From Amorphophallus konjac (Eukaryota; Streptophyta; Magnoliopsida; Alismatales; Araceae), in assembly GCA_022559845.1 (NCBI GenBank), contig CM040128.1, positions 266,544,698 to 266,608,697 of the forward strand: DNA of 64,000 nucleotides. Direction: 5' to 3'. Numbering within the stretch: position 1 is the stretch's first letter; every line of letters starts with the position of its first letter. The notes under the pieces are model-generated. The model was not told where the DNA came from. It ran no database searches and worked only from the letters and a program-made list of their open reading frames with translations. Of this stretch, positions 42,830-52,576 are shown in pieces. Both the position numbers and the translations under genes were made by a program.

Positions 42830-45343
42830 TCACCAAGCGAGGTAGTGCACATACCCTTTGCTCCAGATGACAGTGACCTGTTCATACAATATCCGCTCCA
42901 ATTGCTCACGTTGGCCCCTCTGGGCTGGTGGAACTCTCTCATGGGTGGTGGCTCTCTCAAGGGGTGGAGCAAGCTCAATTTCCTCACTAGGTGTCACCGT
43001 GGGACCCCTATATGGCACCAAGTCAGCCACGTTGAATGTGGGACTTACTCCGTACTCCTCGGGGAGGTCCAACACGTAAGCATTTGTGCCGATCTGCCTT
43101 AGAACCTGGAAGGGACCTGATCCATGCGACCTCAGTTTGGAGACATTCCCAGGGAAAAGTCTCTCAGTTCTCACCATCACAGAGTCACCTACACGAAATT
43201 CCTGGTGGCGTCGGTGGGAATCGGCCGATTTCTTGTACACCTCATTGCTTTTGTTGATGTGTTTGCGGATTTCTTCATGCAGCTCTGTGAATGTTGACTC
43301 ACTAGTGGATAATGGGGGTCCTGGACAACCAAATGTGGACCTAGCATGCAATGGTGCTATGTAGATTTTGATGGAACTAGGAGGACCGGGACATCCATAA
43401 ATGGCTCTATCAGGTATGGGTGCAATGAATGCCGGAGGATCTGGACTTCCATGTAGACCCCTATCATGCATAAGATGGATGATGAATCGGGGAGGACCTG
43501 CATATCCGAATGTGAACTGGTCGTGTATTGGACCTAGTGTGTGTGTGACACAAATGACGTGACTAGCCTTATCACATGATGCAAAATGTTGTGACACATG
43601 CATTCCTATCAAGACGGTCCCATCTTTAGGTGGGGGTTGATTTGGGGGTTTCCACTTATGGGGGTCGAAGGGGTCCAAGAAAGTGGACATATTGGAATGA
43701 GTCACTTCTTCATTTCCTAGGTGGATGTCACCCTTGGTCATGGCTCTCATAGTGTGGGCTAAGTATTGGAATGGGTGGGTTAGGTTCGACATGGTGGGTG
43801 AGGGTAGGAGGGAGTGGATGGTGAGTGATGAGTACTCAGAAGCCCATAGGAAGTGGCGAAAAGGATCAAGATGGGTTAGGGGGTGGGTGACGTGGGGGTG
43901 GGCTTTAATCCTAGGGTCCCTAGCGCACATAGGGAAGTGGAAGTCATGAACCTGGTTGACCCCAATGCAATGCTCCTTGCAAAGGGGAGAGGGGTAGGGA
44001 AAGGGGTAGGAGGGCAATGGGGTGGTATAAAACTCTTCGGGCTCGGGTAGAGACAATAAGAGCTCATTCGTGCAAGGACCCTTGGTGTAAATGGAGATGA
44101 TGGACCCGATAGAGGGGTGTGAGAAACTAAGGTACCCCGTATCACTCACTCCTAAGGCCAGCATGTTTGTCACCTCTATTTGCCTTAGTATGCCTTTAAT
44201 CAAGTCCCTCATGGCTCCTACAAAGCAAAACGAATGATAGGTTGTGTGGAATGGTAGGGTGGGCTCGATTGGGTTATGGTTATCCATTGAGGGGCGCATG
44301 ATGTGGAGGAGGAGGTCTTGCTTAAGCCACTCAATGAGGGGTTCCCCAAGAATCACAATTCTCATGGAGGGAGAGGTGGGGGAACTTGGTTGGTCATCAT
44401 GTAACTCATGAGGGAGGGTGTACCCAGTTAGGCTCGATGTGGTCTCTTTGGATAAAGATGAGCCTTCTTGACCCAACGCTTGGCATTGGGCTTCATATTC
44501 TTCCTCCCAATCTAGGGGAGCCTCATATTCTTCGATCACCTCCTTAAGTTCCTTTTGGAAAGGGGTGGGAGGAGGATTTGTGGAGGCTTGTGGGGTGTGG
44601 GTTTGATGGAGAACTTTGGGTTGGGGAATGGTGGCTGTCACGGGCCTCGGTGGAGGGGTGGACATGGGGTCCACGTGGGTTTGAATGGTGAGAGTGGAGT
44701 GAGTCATGATGCTTCTTCCACATGGGATGGGCACTTCTCGGCCTAACCCATGACATTGTGACTCGTATTCTTTTTCACAATCGGGGGAGGCCTCATGTAC
44801 TTCAATTACAATCTTATCCCTTTGGGGTGTGGGGGCCTTACTCTCTAAGGGAATGGGAAGGTCTTTTGGGGATGGGGTGATGAAGGTTGGGGTATGGTGC
44901 ACCCGGGGTGGTGAAGTTTGGACCCTAAGGGAGGTCTTGGGTTGACTGGGAGGGAAAGGGGGAGTGGGAGTGCTCCTCGGGTTATGGTTCTCAAGGTAGG
45001 AGTGGGAAGGTCGGGGAGCGTAGATCTTCCTAAGCTCGATCTTCATCTCTTCCCATGATCCTACGGGTTCTTGCCTCCAAATCCTTCTTAAGCCCACTAT
45101 GCGTTCCCACTCCTTCTTGGCTTGTCCCCGAAGCCGCCCTGTGGCCCTGCGGACTCTAGCGTGTCCATAGACCCTAGTCCTATCAAAGTGTTTATCCATG
45201 GTAGCCTCCCACTTTAGGTAGGCATTAGGACTAGATCCGTCAAAATTAAGGTCCCCTTCTAGGATGATGTCCATGAGGAGGGGGTCAATCGGGCTCTTGG
45301 GGAAGGCCGTGTTGAGGGGACTTAACCAATGTGGAGTGTACAT
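42830..45343 (-). CDS. A2 single long ORF: gag capsid, unknown region, GPY/F and chromodomain-like tail (837 aa)
   Basis: The start near MYTPHWLSPLNTAF is only about 85 bp from the primer site. Residues about 25-115 are a gag capsid domain (LEGDLNFDGSSPNAYLKWEA, GQAKKEWERIVGLR, SWEEMKIELRKIY). No zinc knuckle follows, unlike A1. Two acidic units (YESQCHGLG and YEAQCQALG) are repeats of each other. The long P/H/T-rich middle includes MRIVILGEPLIEWLKQ, matching A1. Four DR...GCPGPP repeats precede the integrase tail: FRVGDSVMVRTERL, GPFQVLRQIGTNAYVLDLPE, HYLAW. A TGA at 42830-42832 ends the ORF inside the chromodomain-like part; the frame beyond it resembles the A1 tail. An 837-codon open frame is notable in a non-autonomous element. 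Confidence 0.8.
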   Translation of the reverse strand: MYTPHWLSPLNTAFPKSPIDPLLMDIILEGDLNFDGSSPNAYLKWEATMDKHFDRTRVYGHARVRRATGRLRGQAKKEWERIVGLRRIWRQEPVGSWEEMKIELRKIYAPRPSHSYLENHNPRSTPTPPFPPSQPKTSLRVQTSPPRVHHTPTFITPSPKDLPIPLESKAPTPQRDKIVIEVHEASPDCEKEYESQCHGLGREVPIPCGRSIMTHSTLTIQTHVDPMSTPPPRPVTATIPQPKVLHQTHTPQASTNPPPTPFQKELKEVIEEYEAPLDWEEEYEAQCQALGQEGSSLSKETTSSLTGYTLPHELHDDQPSSPTSPSMRIVILGEPLIEWLKQDLLLHIMRPSMDNHNPIEPTLPFHTTYHSFCFVGAMRDLIKGILRQIEVTNMLALGVSDTGYLSFSHPSIGSIISIYTKGPCTNELLLSLPEPEEFYTTPLPSYPFPYPSPLCKEHCIGVNQVHDFHFPMCARDPRIKAHPHVTHPLTHLDPFRHFLWASEYSSLTIHSLLPSPTMSNLTHPFQYLAHTMRAMTKGDIHLGNEEVTHSNMSTFLDPFDPHKWKPPNQPPPKDGTVLIGMHVSQHFASCDKASHVICVTHTLGPIHDQFTFGYAGPPRFIIHLMHDRGLHGSPDPPAFIAPIPDRAIYGCPGPPSSIKIYIAPLHARSTFGCPGPPLSTSESTFTELHEEIRKHINKSNEVYKKSADSHRRHQEFRVGDSVMVRTERLFPGNVSKLRSHGSGPFQVLRQIGTNAYVLDLPEEYGVSPTFNVADLVPYRGPTVTPSEEIELAPPLERATTHERVPPAQRGQREQLERILYEQVTVIWSKGYVHYLAW
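43315..43540 (-). repeat. Four-unit in-frame protein repeat (A2)
   Basis: Units HDQFTFGYAGPP, HDRGLHGSPDPP, PDRAIYGCPGPP and HARSTFGCPGPP correspond one-to-one with A1 2725-2945. Confidence 0.78.
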
Positions 45344-45426
45344 GATGATGCACTGGGTGGCCCGATAAACACTCTAAATGCGAATGCGCCCTAGGACCAA
45401 CTTGTAGAGAGAGAAGTTGTGAACTT

Positions 45427-45438
45427 GCTCTGACACCA
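45427..45438 (-). other. Primer-binding site of A2, one-base variant of the Met-tRNA type
   Basis: The minus strand reads TGGTGTCAGAGC, against TGGTATCAGAGC in A1 and the chromovirus. Confidence 0.85.
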
Positions 45439-45440
45439 CT

Positions 45441-47836
45441 TGATGTCACACGACTAGGGTGGATGCAGCAATGGGACACGGACCCTTGGACCTATTCCGC
45501 AAGCACAATCACAAAGCAATAAAGTACTAGATTGGGGCCGATTTGCCGTCGCACACACACGAGCCCGGGTGACTTGATGATGCCAAGTGGAGATGATGGA
45601 TCAAGGCCCTTGTTGGTAGAGTGCTAGCAGGGCTTGGGTTGCCCTCCCGAAGGTACGAGGCCCACACTTAAGGGGATGGCCGGGTGCCAATTGGGGCACT
45701 AGGTCCCTCTCTCACGCAGCCCACGGTGACCGCTCGTAAGTGGATCACACGAGGTCGGGCGCTCACGCTCTTGCTCAACGGAGCAATACCACGGATATTA
45801 GCTGAACAAGTACTAATGATGGAGCAAAGTTTAGAGCTTACCCTGGTTGGTTTGAAGAAACCAACCCCGTTCGGAGATGAGGGCGAGCGGGGAAGTGTGG
45901 GTTCCCCGCACACTGCGCCGATGAAGCTTGATCATGTTTATTAGTTACAATCACTACGCCTCACACAGGAGGGTGGACTTGGGGTGGGGATTTCAGTATT
46001 ACAAATAAAACACTACCTCCGCACAGGGAGGGGCGTTAAGCCAGCCAGGCGGGGAGGGGAGAGTCACTGAAACCCAAGAGAAGGAACCGATACCGAGTCT
46101 GCCTGCTCGCTGTGATAGGTGACAGATAGTTAGTGTTGAGGCCGTAGATCTCAGTCTGGAATTTTGCTGATGACGAGACCAGCGGGGAACTCTTCGTAAC
46201 TGGAGCCAGAATGCCTCAGAATTTTTTTGAATTCTTCTGATGCCGAGGCTGGTCTTGGTGGAGGCTCAAACAGAGTGACAGAATCTGGGACTGGCAGCTT
46301 CAGATCTCCAACAGCAAGTTGCAGAGAGCGCCCCGACAGCCTCTGGACTCCGAATCGTAACCGCTGAAGTTTCTGGAACCGTGGACGAGTCCTCTTCGCA
46401 ACAAAACTGATTGGGAAGCCGAATGATGCCGGAGAAGACTGGGGGACTCTGAATGGTGGTGACAGGTCGATGAAGACTGTGGGAAGCAGATCCGTGTAGC
46501 CGAGGAAGAAAAATGATAACTTTGGCTCACGGATGCCGATCGAAGTTATGCTTCTTGATTCTGAAAATAGACTGGACGAGGAAGAACTTTGCAGAAGAAC
46601 TCTTGGCCTGATTCTTCCGTGGTTCGTCGTGGTACAGCTCCTATTCTGGTTCAGGTACTCTGTAGGGGCAGCTCTGCGCAGTCGGGGGAGATCGGACCTC
46701 CCGGGCAGCACGGAGCTCGGAAGGGGATGAGACCACCACCGTTGCGAAGCTGACTGGGAGAGCTTTCCGTCGATATAGGCCACGCCCCCAGGAGATCCGG
46801 GATGGGGCTTGAGGCGGCGCTGCAACAGGATGTTGATCTGTAGAGCTTCAGCTGAACACAGATTTGAAGAGAAAGGGGTTGAAGGGGGGGTTTCTTTGGT
46901 GGAAGGGTAGGGGAAATGGGGTGGGTGGGTGTGGGGGTGACACCTGACTATGTGGGGGTCTGTTAGGGGGTGATTCAAGGTGTGGGAAGGGCAGAAAGGG
47001 GGCTGGGAGGTGGTCTAGCAAGTGGAGGGAGGGGGAGATGCGAATTTGGGTTGGGAAGGAGAGAGGGAGGAGAGATCTCTCCTTTGTTTTGAATGGTGGG
47101 TTAATGGAGGGGTTAATGGGGGCCTAGGGAATGGGAAGGGTTGCCTTGGGGAGGGGAAGGGGTGCTTGGGAGAAGGGATTTTCCCTTGGGAAAATGAAAA
47201 GTTGTATGGGGAAGGGGAAAGGTTGCTTGGGAGGAGGGAGAGGTGCCTAGGAGAAGGGGATTCCACCTAGGGGTTGGAGGGGACTTAAATGGGAGGTATG
47301 GGGAAGGGGGAGGGGTCTTAATTAGAGGTGAATAGGGAGGAGAGAGAGTGAATTTCGAATTTGGGGGTGGGGAGGAGAGAGGATGGGGTTCACCCCCTTT
47401 AGAGAGAGAGAGAGAGAAATAGAGAGAGAGAGCTAGAGAGAGAGGCACAAATTCTTGTGGCAATTTTATCAATACTTCATTAGCTTCTCCAAGTGGGGAT
47501 TGGGGTCCTATTTATAGGAATCCCAACTTTTACAAAAGGTCCTTGAGAAAAGTACTAATAACAGATAACCGAAGGAGCTGGGGAAGGGAAAGGGCACCCC
47601 TGGGCCAGGCCCATCTAAATGGGCCCAGAAGCCACTCAATCCCAACATGATGAACATGAAATTAGACACATAACATAATAACCTAGGGACCTGACTCAAA
47701 ACAAAGGGGAAATTACATCAAATGACTCAAGAAAGATATGAAAATTACATAGCTAGACTCAGAAAATCAAGATGAACATAATGACGAGCATCAGGACCCT
47801 TGGAGAAATGGGAAGTGGTAAGCGATGTCCCCATCA
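45441..47836 (-). repeat. 5' LTR of A2 (2396 bp)
   Basis: Near-identical to 40346-42723. The minus-strand TATA-like CTATAAATAGG lies at about 47506-47520. The 275-codon minus-strand ORF at 46151-46978 is open here but not in the 3' LTR copy, so I do not call it. Confidence 0.93.
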
Positions 47837-47841
47837 CATGG

Positions 47842-48244
47842 TGCCCTCACCCTCCTCTTTTGTGCGCCAGAAGGAGCCCGCTCAAATGCATGAAATTAAG
47901 CCCGTGTGAGCGTTCGTGAGCCCATGCATGTGAAGCACCCGTTACGTTCGCACGAAGCTTTGGCCTCACGTTGAAGCCTCCACGAAGCCCTCACATGCAT
48001 GACTTTTAACTTGTATAAGCATGGGCTTATTATACATATTATATATAAGTATGCTTTATACTAATATGTCTTATACATATCATATTACGAACATATGTTA
48101 CAAAGGCCACTACAGCTATTATGTATAGGTATATTATATATAGATATATGTTATATATATAAATAGATATATCTAATATAGATATGTTAATATATATATA
48201 ATATATATATATTATATGAATATATATATATATAGATATATATC

Positions 48245-48283
<39 letters not shown>

Positions 48284-48521
48284 CTTTTGAAATCGTTTGA
48301 CTTAGATTGAGCTTGGTGGCATGGCTTTGGCTCATGTTTTATGTAGACTTGTGGAGTTCTTGTCGATAACATATTTATCGATCAAATTATAATAATTTCA
48401 TCAAACTAAGCATTTTGATCAAAAATTAATATTAAGTGTGATAAGTGCATAATTATTCATATTAAAACTCATAAAAGTGTGAATATCATAAATTAACTCA
48501 TACAAATGTACACTTATCACA
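47842..48521 (-). repeat. Family B LTR3, 5' portion
   Basis: Continues LTR3 after A2 and ends (LTR start on the minus strand) TGTGATAAGTGTACAT at 48521. It contains a shorter TA microsatellite than LTR1. Confidence 0.9.
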
Positions 48522-49530
48522 CCCCCCAACTTACTCATTGCTAGTCCCTTAGCAATGCAAACAATTGTAAATTAAGGACCAACAAGAGTTTAAAATATCC
48601 ATGTCTCATTTCCAGAGCATCTTTCATAGAGTTAACTGAAGATTAGGAATTTGGAATTAATACATACTAGCCTTATGTAAGAAATTAGGGTACATGAACA
48701 AGAATTCTAATTAAAATTCAGTAGCACTTGTGCATGTGTAATACTAAATTCACAACGTAGACAAGTGCGTCCCCCATTTGCTATTCTAAGTAAGTGTCCT
48801 TCAACCCTGCACTTCTTAAACATAGCATTAAGCATAATAACTTTTGTCTGCCTTATTATTTTATCCCTTTTGGGATCTCTATTTTTTTTCTCTCAACTTT
48901 TTTTCTATACACACATGATGCTGCACTACCCTTCATTACTTTACGCGAACCTCAACACGTCTTAAGTGAAGTAAGCCCGGTTACACAGATCAAGGTTCCC
49001 TTTTCCTTTTGACGCGAACCTCAACACGTCTTAGGTGAAGTAGGTCCGGTTACTCAGAATCGGAGCATTTTTCATTATGTTTTTTTTCTTAATTTTTTCA
49101 ATTATGCTTTTGCACTAATTTTGATAGATAACTTGACAGAAAGCTAAAGATCTCTTCTTTAAGATGTGCTGAATATCAGGCAACATACCCAAAATAGTAG
49201 AAGGCTTGTCCTACTTCTTTCATTAGCGTGTAACGTGATTTTATTTCATTTTTCTAAAGTGCACATGAACTTTAAAAAGATTCTTATATCAGTTTTCCAT
49301 GGCTAGATTACATCAATTTTCCATCATCCTTATCCCAATCTTTTCTATTCTAGAATGACTTTCAATGGAAGTATGAATCATGAAAACTCAATTGGGTGTT
49401 TGTAGTTGTTCCAAAAAAAATGAGGTTAAAAAAATTGAGGTTGTTGAGGTTGAAAATTGAGGTTGTATATATGAAAGCAACTTATGCAACATGATTTTCG
49501 TCCCCCCAACTTAAATGACATTGTCCTCAA
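48522..49530 (-). mobile_element. Family B interior 3, 3' end only
   Basis: Polypurine tract at 48522-48532, then the same 3' untranslated sequence as 23391-24400. It stops abruptly in TTGTCCTCAA at 49530, where unrelated sequence begins. No gag part is left. Confidence 0.85.
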
Positions 49531-50373
49531 CGGTCCTTTACAGCCGGCATCCTGGATACCTCCCTCGTTGGGGGAGCTTGTTGAACCAGGTCCTCCGACA
49601 TGCTGGGTGGCAGGAGGAGCTTCTTCGGCCCCTTTATCTTGGTAGGGAGGCGAGGATGATTCCTCGACTGCTTGGACTGGAGTGCCGGCTTTGACGGGGA
49701 TCGGGATCAGGATCTCTTCAGCACATAACGAAGGTGTTCGGATTCAATCCGATGTAAATAAACACCGATCGCTTGCGGTCGATGGGGAAAGACACCCAGT
49801 ACACGATTCCCACAATCACCTGCACACTCGCACCTGTGGAACCCCCTCGATCCATGTGTCACCCGACCTCTCGAGTCCACGTGCCGCGTCCTGGCGACAC
49901 TTCCCCAATACGTTCCTCCTCATCCTACCGGTGGTCTCCCACTCGATAGCTATATCCCGTCGGAAGAAATGCAGAAACGAGCCCGCCTCAGAGATTGGGT
50001 CCAAGAGATGATCCAAAAGCTCAAGAACGGCAGTCAGCCACAGCTCTGAAGGCCCGCAGTACGCACATATGGCTCACACGCATGTATCGGGCATTTTCCC
50101 GAATACCTTGCGGGCGCGTATATTCTAGTCCTTCTACAGCAAACCGTGGGTCAATCCACGGCTCCAGCATACCAACTGGGTTCCATGATGACCCTCCAAC
50201 AAGTCGGGACCTCTCCTGACCCTCAGACACACGGCAACGAGTCGCTTATCTTTAGCTCTCGGGTCAACCCGAGGCTACCCTACCAGCCCGCCGTGCAACG
50301 CGGCACACGCCTCGAGGCCGGGCCCAAGTGCCTAAAGTGCAGAGGCCTACGGTCATGAAGGAGGATACCCGAG
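49531..50373. other. Decayed element sequence, no clear gene
   Basis: 49531-49730 reads on the minus strand as an E/P/S/T-rich stretch (AVEESSSPPYQDKGAEEAPP), similar in composition to the C-terminus of the additional ORF at 57521. 49730-49855 is the diverged copy of 14130-14250. The rest is GC-moderate with no motif I recognise. Confidence 0.4.
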
Positions 50374-50600
50374 ATACATCAAACTCCCGTAGGAGGTCAC
50401 CGGCGAGGTGGTTGTCAGATTCGTCAGGCACAACATCATTTACCGATTCAGTACCCCCAGTCGCATCATGTCCGATAATGGGACACCATTCAAGAACAGG
50501 GTCGTATACTAGTTAGCGGCCAAGTTTCACATCAACTGGAGAACCTCTTCAGTCTACAACCCCCATGCTAACGGCTTAACGGAAGCCTTCAACAGTCGTC
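50374..50600 (+). pseudogene. Gypsy integrase core fragment (non-chromovirus type)
   Basis: The frame reads FVRHNIIYRFSTPSRIMSDN, GTPFKNRVVY, a TAG near 50510, then LAAKFHINWRTSSVYNPHAN and GLTEAFN. The second catalytic Asp (SDNGT) and the Glu (TEAFN) are visible with about the right spacing. The NPHANGLTEA form is typical of Athila/Tat-like elements, unlike the HPQTDGQTE of the chromovirus at 36970. It ends where the palindrome array starts. Confidence 0.8.
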
Positions 50601-50609
50601 TAACTAGAA

Positions 50610-51240
50610 AAAGACAAAAAGGAAGGATAGACAAATACATTGTCTAAATTGTCAAAGTTGTATTAGACGAAACTTCATCTAAAAGTCTGTGGTTAGATGG
50701 AATGATATATGATACATCGTCTAAGTCAAAATGAAAAGGCAATGCGTCGTCTACCAAGGAATAGATAAAAGCTCAATTATAGACAATACATCGTCTAAGA
50801 TAGAATGGATAGACGATACTCTGTCTAACAAGAAAATGATAAAACTAAAGATAGATGATATATTGTCTACTTGGAGCATTAGACGATACATCGCCTAACT
50901 CACGATAGATGATGAGTTCGACGATATTTTATCCAAAAGGAAAAAGATAAAAGATCAGCTTAGACAATACATCGTCCAACTAAAGACATGATAGACGATA
51001 CTCCATCTAACTCACGATAGACGATGAGTTAGATGATATTTTATCTTAAGAAAAAATAACAAAAATTGCGGTAGATGGAATTTCGTCTAAGAAGATTATG
51101 AATGGACAAATCAATAGATGAAACATCGTCTAAGTGAATAACGACTAAAGTCAAGGATAGACGATACTTCGTCTAGTATAAAAAGTGATCAAGATACTTA
51201 GATGAATGGGTAGACGATGCTTCGTCTACTTTCATGAAAC
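50610..51240. repeat. Array of short imperfect palindromes (TAGACGATACATCGTCTA type), large copy
   Basis: About 15 units, for example TAGACAATACATCGTCTAAG, TAGACGATACTCTGTCTAAC and TAGACGATACTTCGTCTAG, are spaced about 30-60 bp apart for about 630 bp. The half-site TAGACGA appears in both orientations throughout. No ORF is present. Confidence 0.88.
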
Positions 51241-52379
51241 AAAGACAAAATTCGTTGTCTCATTGTTTATTGGCGGTCCACGTGCAACACTTTTGACTCA
51301 TTGACCGCACTAAACAATAAATTATATAGTAAGACATTTGAACAACACTTAAAGGCTTCAGTGCTATGGAGGTAAACAATCTATATTATTTAACGCCTTC
51401 CTCTTTCATCACTTGAGCAAACGAAGTTTAAAGAATAGCGCTAAATAAGTCAAGCTGAACCATGCAGACACATTAAACGCACAGTATCTGTTGAGATACT
51501 CCTTTATTTCCAAGACAAAAAGAATAGTTATTAAAATATTCTTGTGCACGTTGCAATATCTTAAGACATATTCTTGTGTGCTAAACTGGTAATATTTATT
51601 GCATATTTTTTCTCCGACGTTTATATTTTGAATTTAATCCTTATCTCATGTCCCTACATAGGAGGAATATTTTTATTGTTATTTCAAAGATACAAACAAT
51701 AGTAGTCAGGAGGGAAATTACACAAGAAGAGAAATAAGTAGACTGACGGCAACAATAGAAAAATTAATTCACCTACTACCTTGGAATAGAAGGGTAGCAA
51801 GTCAGTCTGACCTGCTGAACCTTAAGATTGAGATCTGATCGTTGAGAGGGCATTGTGTCTAACAGATACAATGAAGGAGCTTTAAATAGCCTGGACTTGA
51901 AGAAGATCTGCATCCACTCAAAAACACAACGAACGAATGATCAAGTAATAAAAGCTCCCTCCTGCATTCAAGGCGATCCAAGCATTTTGCTTCCTGCGCA
52001 CTCACATCAAGGGAGGACTTCATCGCATTCAAAGTTTCATCCTTGAAGTCCTTCATCCTAGGAAGCATTAAAGAGGAGGATATATTGTTCTATAATGGTA
52101 TTTTATTTTTTCTCCTCCTCTTCTTGTCTCTGTATTCATTTATTCTCATTCTCTGTAGATCTATCCACATGACAGTTAGAAGAGCTTTTGTTACTTTGGG
52201 TAACTAGCATCGTCTACCTCTTTTATGGAAACATGGGAGTGGAGAAAGATTGCCTAAGAACCTCAGTAAAAGGAACAAAAGTGGTTCTCACATAAACTCT
52301 TTTGAATGAGATTTTAGGATGTGGCAGTCAAGGGCTCAAGCTGAGGAAGTCAATATAGAAGGGAAAAAGAAGGGAGATC
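51241..52379. other. AT-rich, no gene seen
   Basis: Non-coding DNA with no repeats or motifs I can support. A few ORFs of about 65 codons (51855-52068) overlap on both strands and show no motif. Confidence 0.5.
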
Positions 52380-52538
52380 ATCCGTTGGTTGCTAGGGGTA
52401 GATGCAGAGGAGATCACAACAAGGAAAATAGAAGCTGAACTAAGGATCCTTCATCTGGCATTCGCCCATTGCATAAGCCCCAAGAGAGGAAGCTTCACTC
52501 ACATGAGTGATATGGACCTCCAGATCATGCAAGCCCTT

Positions 52539-52576
<38 letters not shown>

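Larger units (their letters stand above)
40346..47836 (-). mobile_element. Family A copy A2: complete non-autonomous chromovirus-like element
   Basis: LTRs of 2378 and 2396 bp, a perfect 5-bp target duplication CATGG (40341-40345 and 47837-47841), a primer site, one long ORF and a polypurine tract. The empty site is visible in LTR1 and LTR2 ('GCAGCCATGGAGCCCTCAAC'). The LTRs are very similar; visible differences are single bases plus a GA-repeat indel of about 18 bp near 47410. The insertion is therefore relatively recent and later than the family B multimer. No pol catalytic domain is present. Confidence 0.95.
21312..49530 (-). mobile_element. Tandem multimer of family B LTR retrotransposons (Athila-like, non-autonomous)
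   Basis: On the minus strand the order is partial interior 3, LTR3, interior 2, LTR2, interior 1, LTR1. LTR right edges fall at 23390, 28336 and 48521. After removing the two later insertions (7713 and 7496 bp including one target duplication each) the spacings are 4946 and 4976 bp. Neighbouring units share a single LTR and there is no target duplication between them, which points to unequal recombination rather than separate insertions. Interiors encode only a gag-like ORF. The left end joins an inverted LTR; the right end stops abruptly at 49530. Confidence 0.85.

Noticed and set aside
46151..46978. 275-codon minus-strand ORF in the A2 5' LTR
   Set aside because: It is broken in the otherwise near-identical 3' LTR copy and shows no domain.
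50610..51240. CRISPR-like array
   Set aside because: Units are palindromes with variable spacing, no constant-length spacers and no cas genes, in plant nuclear sequence.
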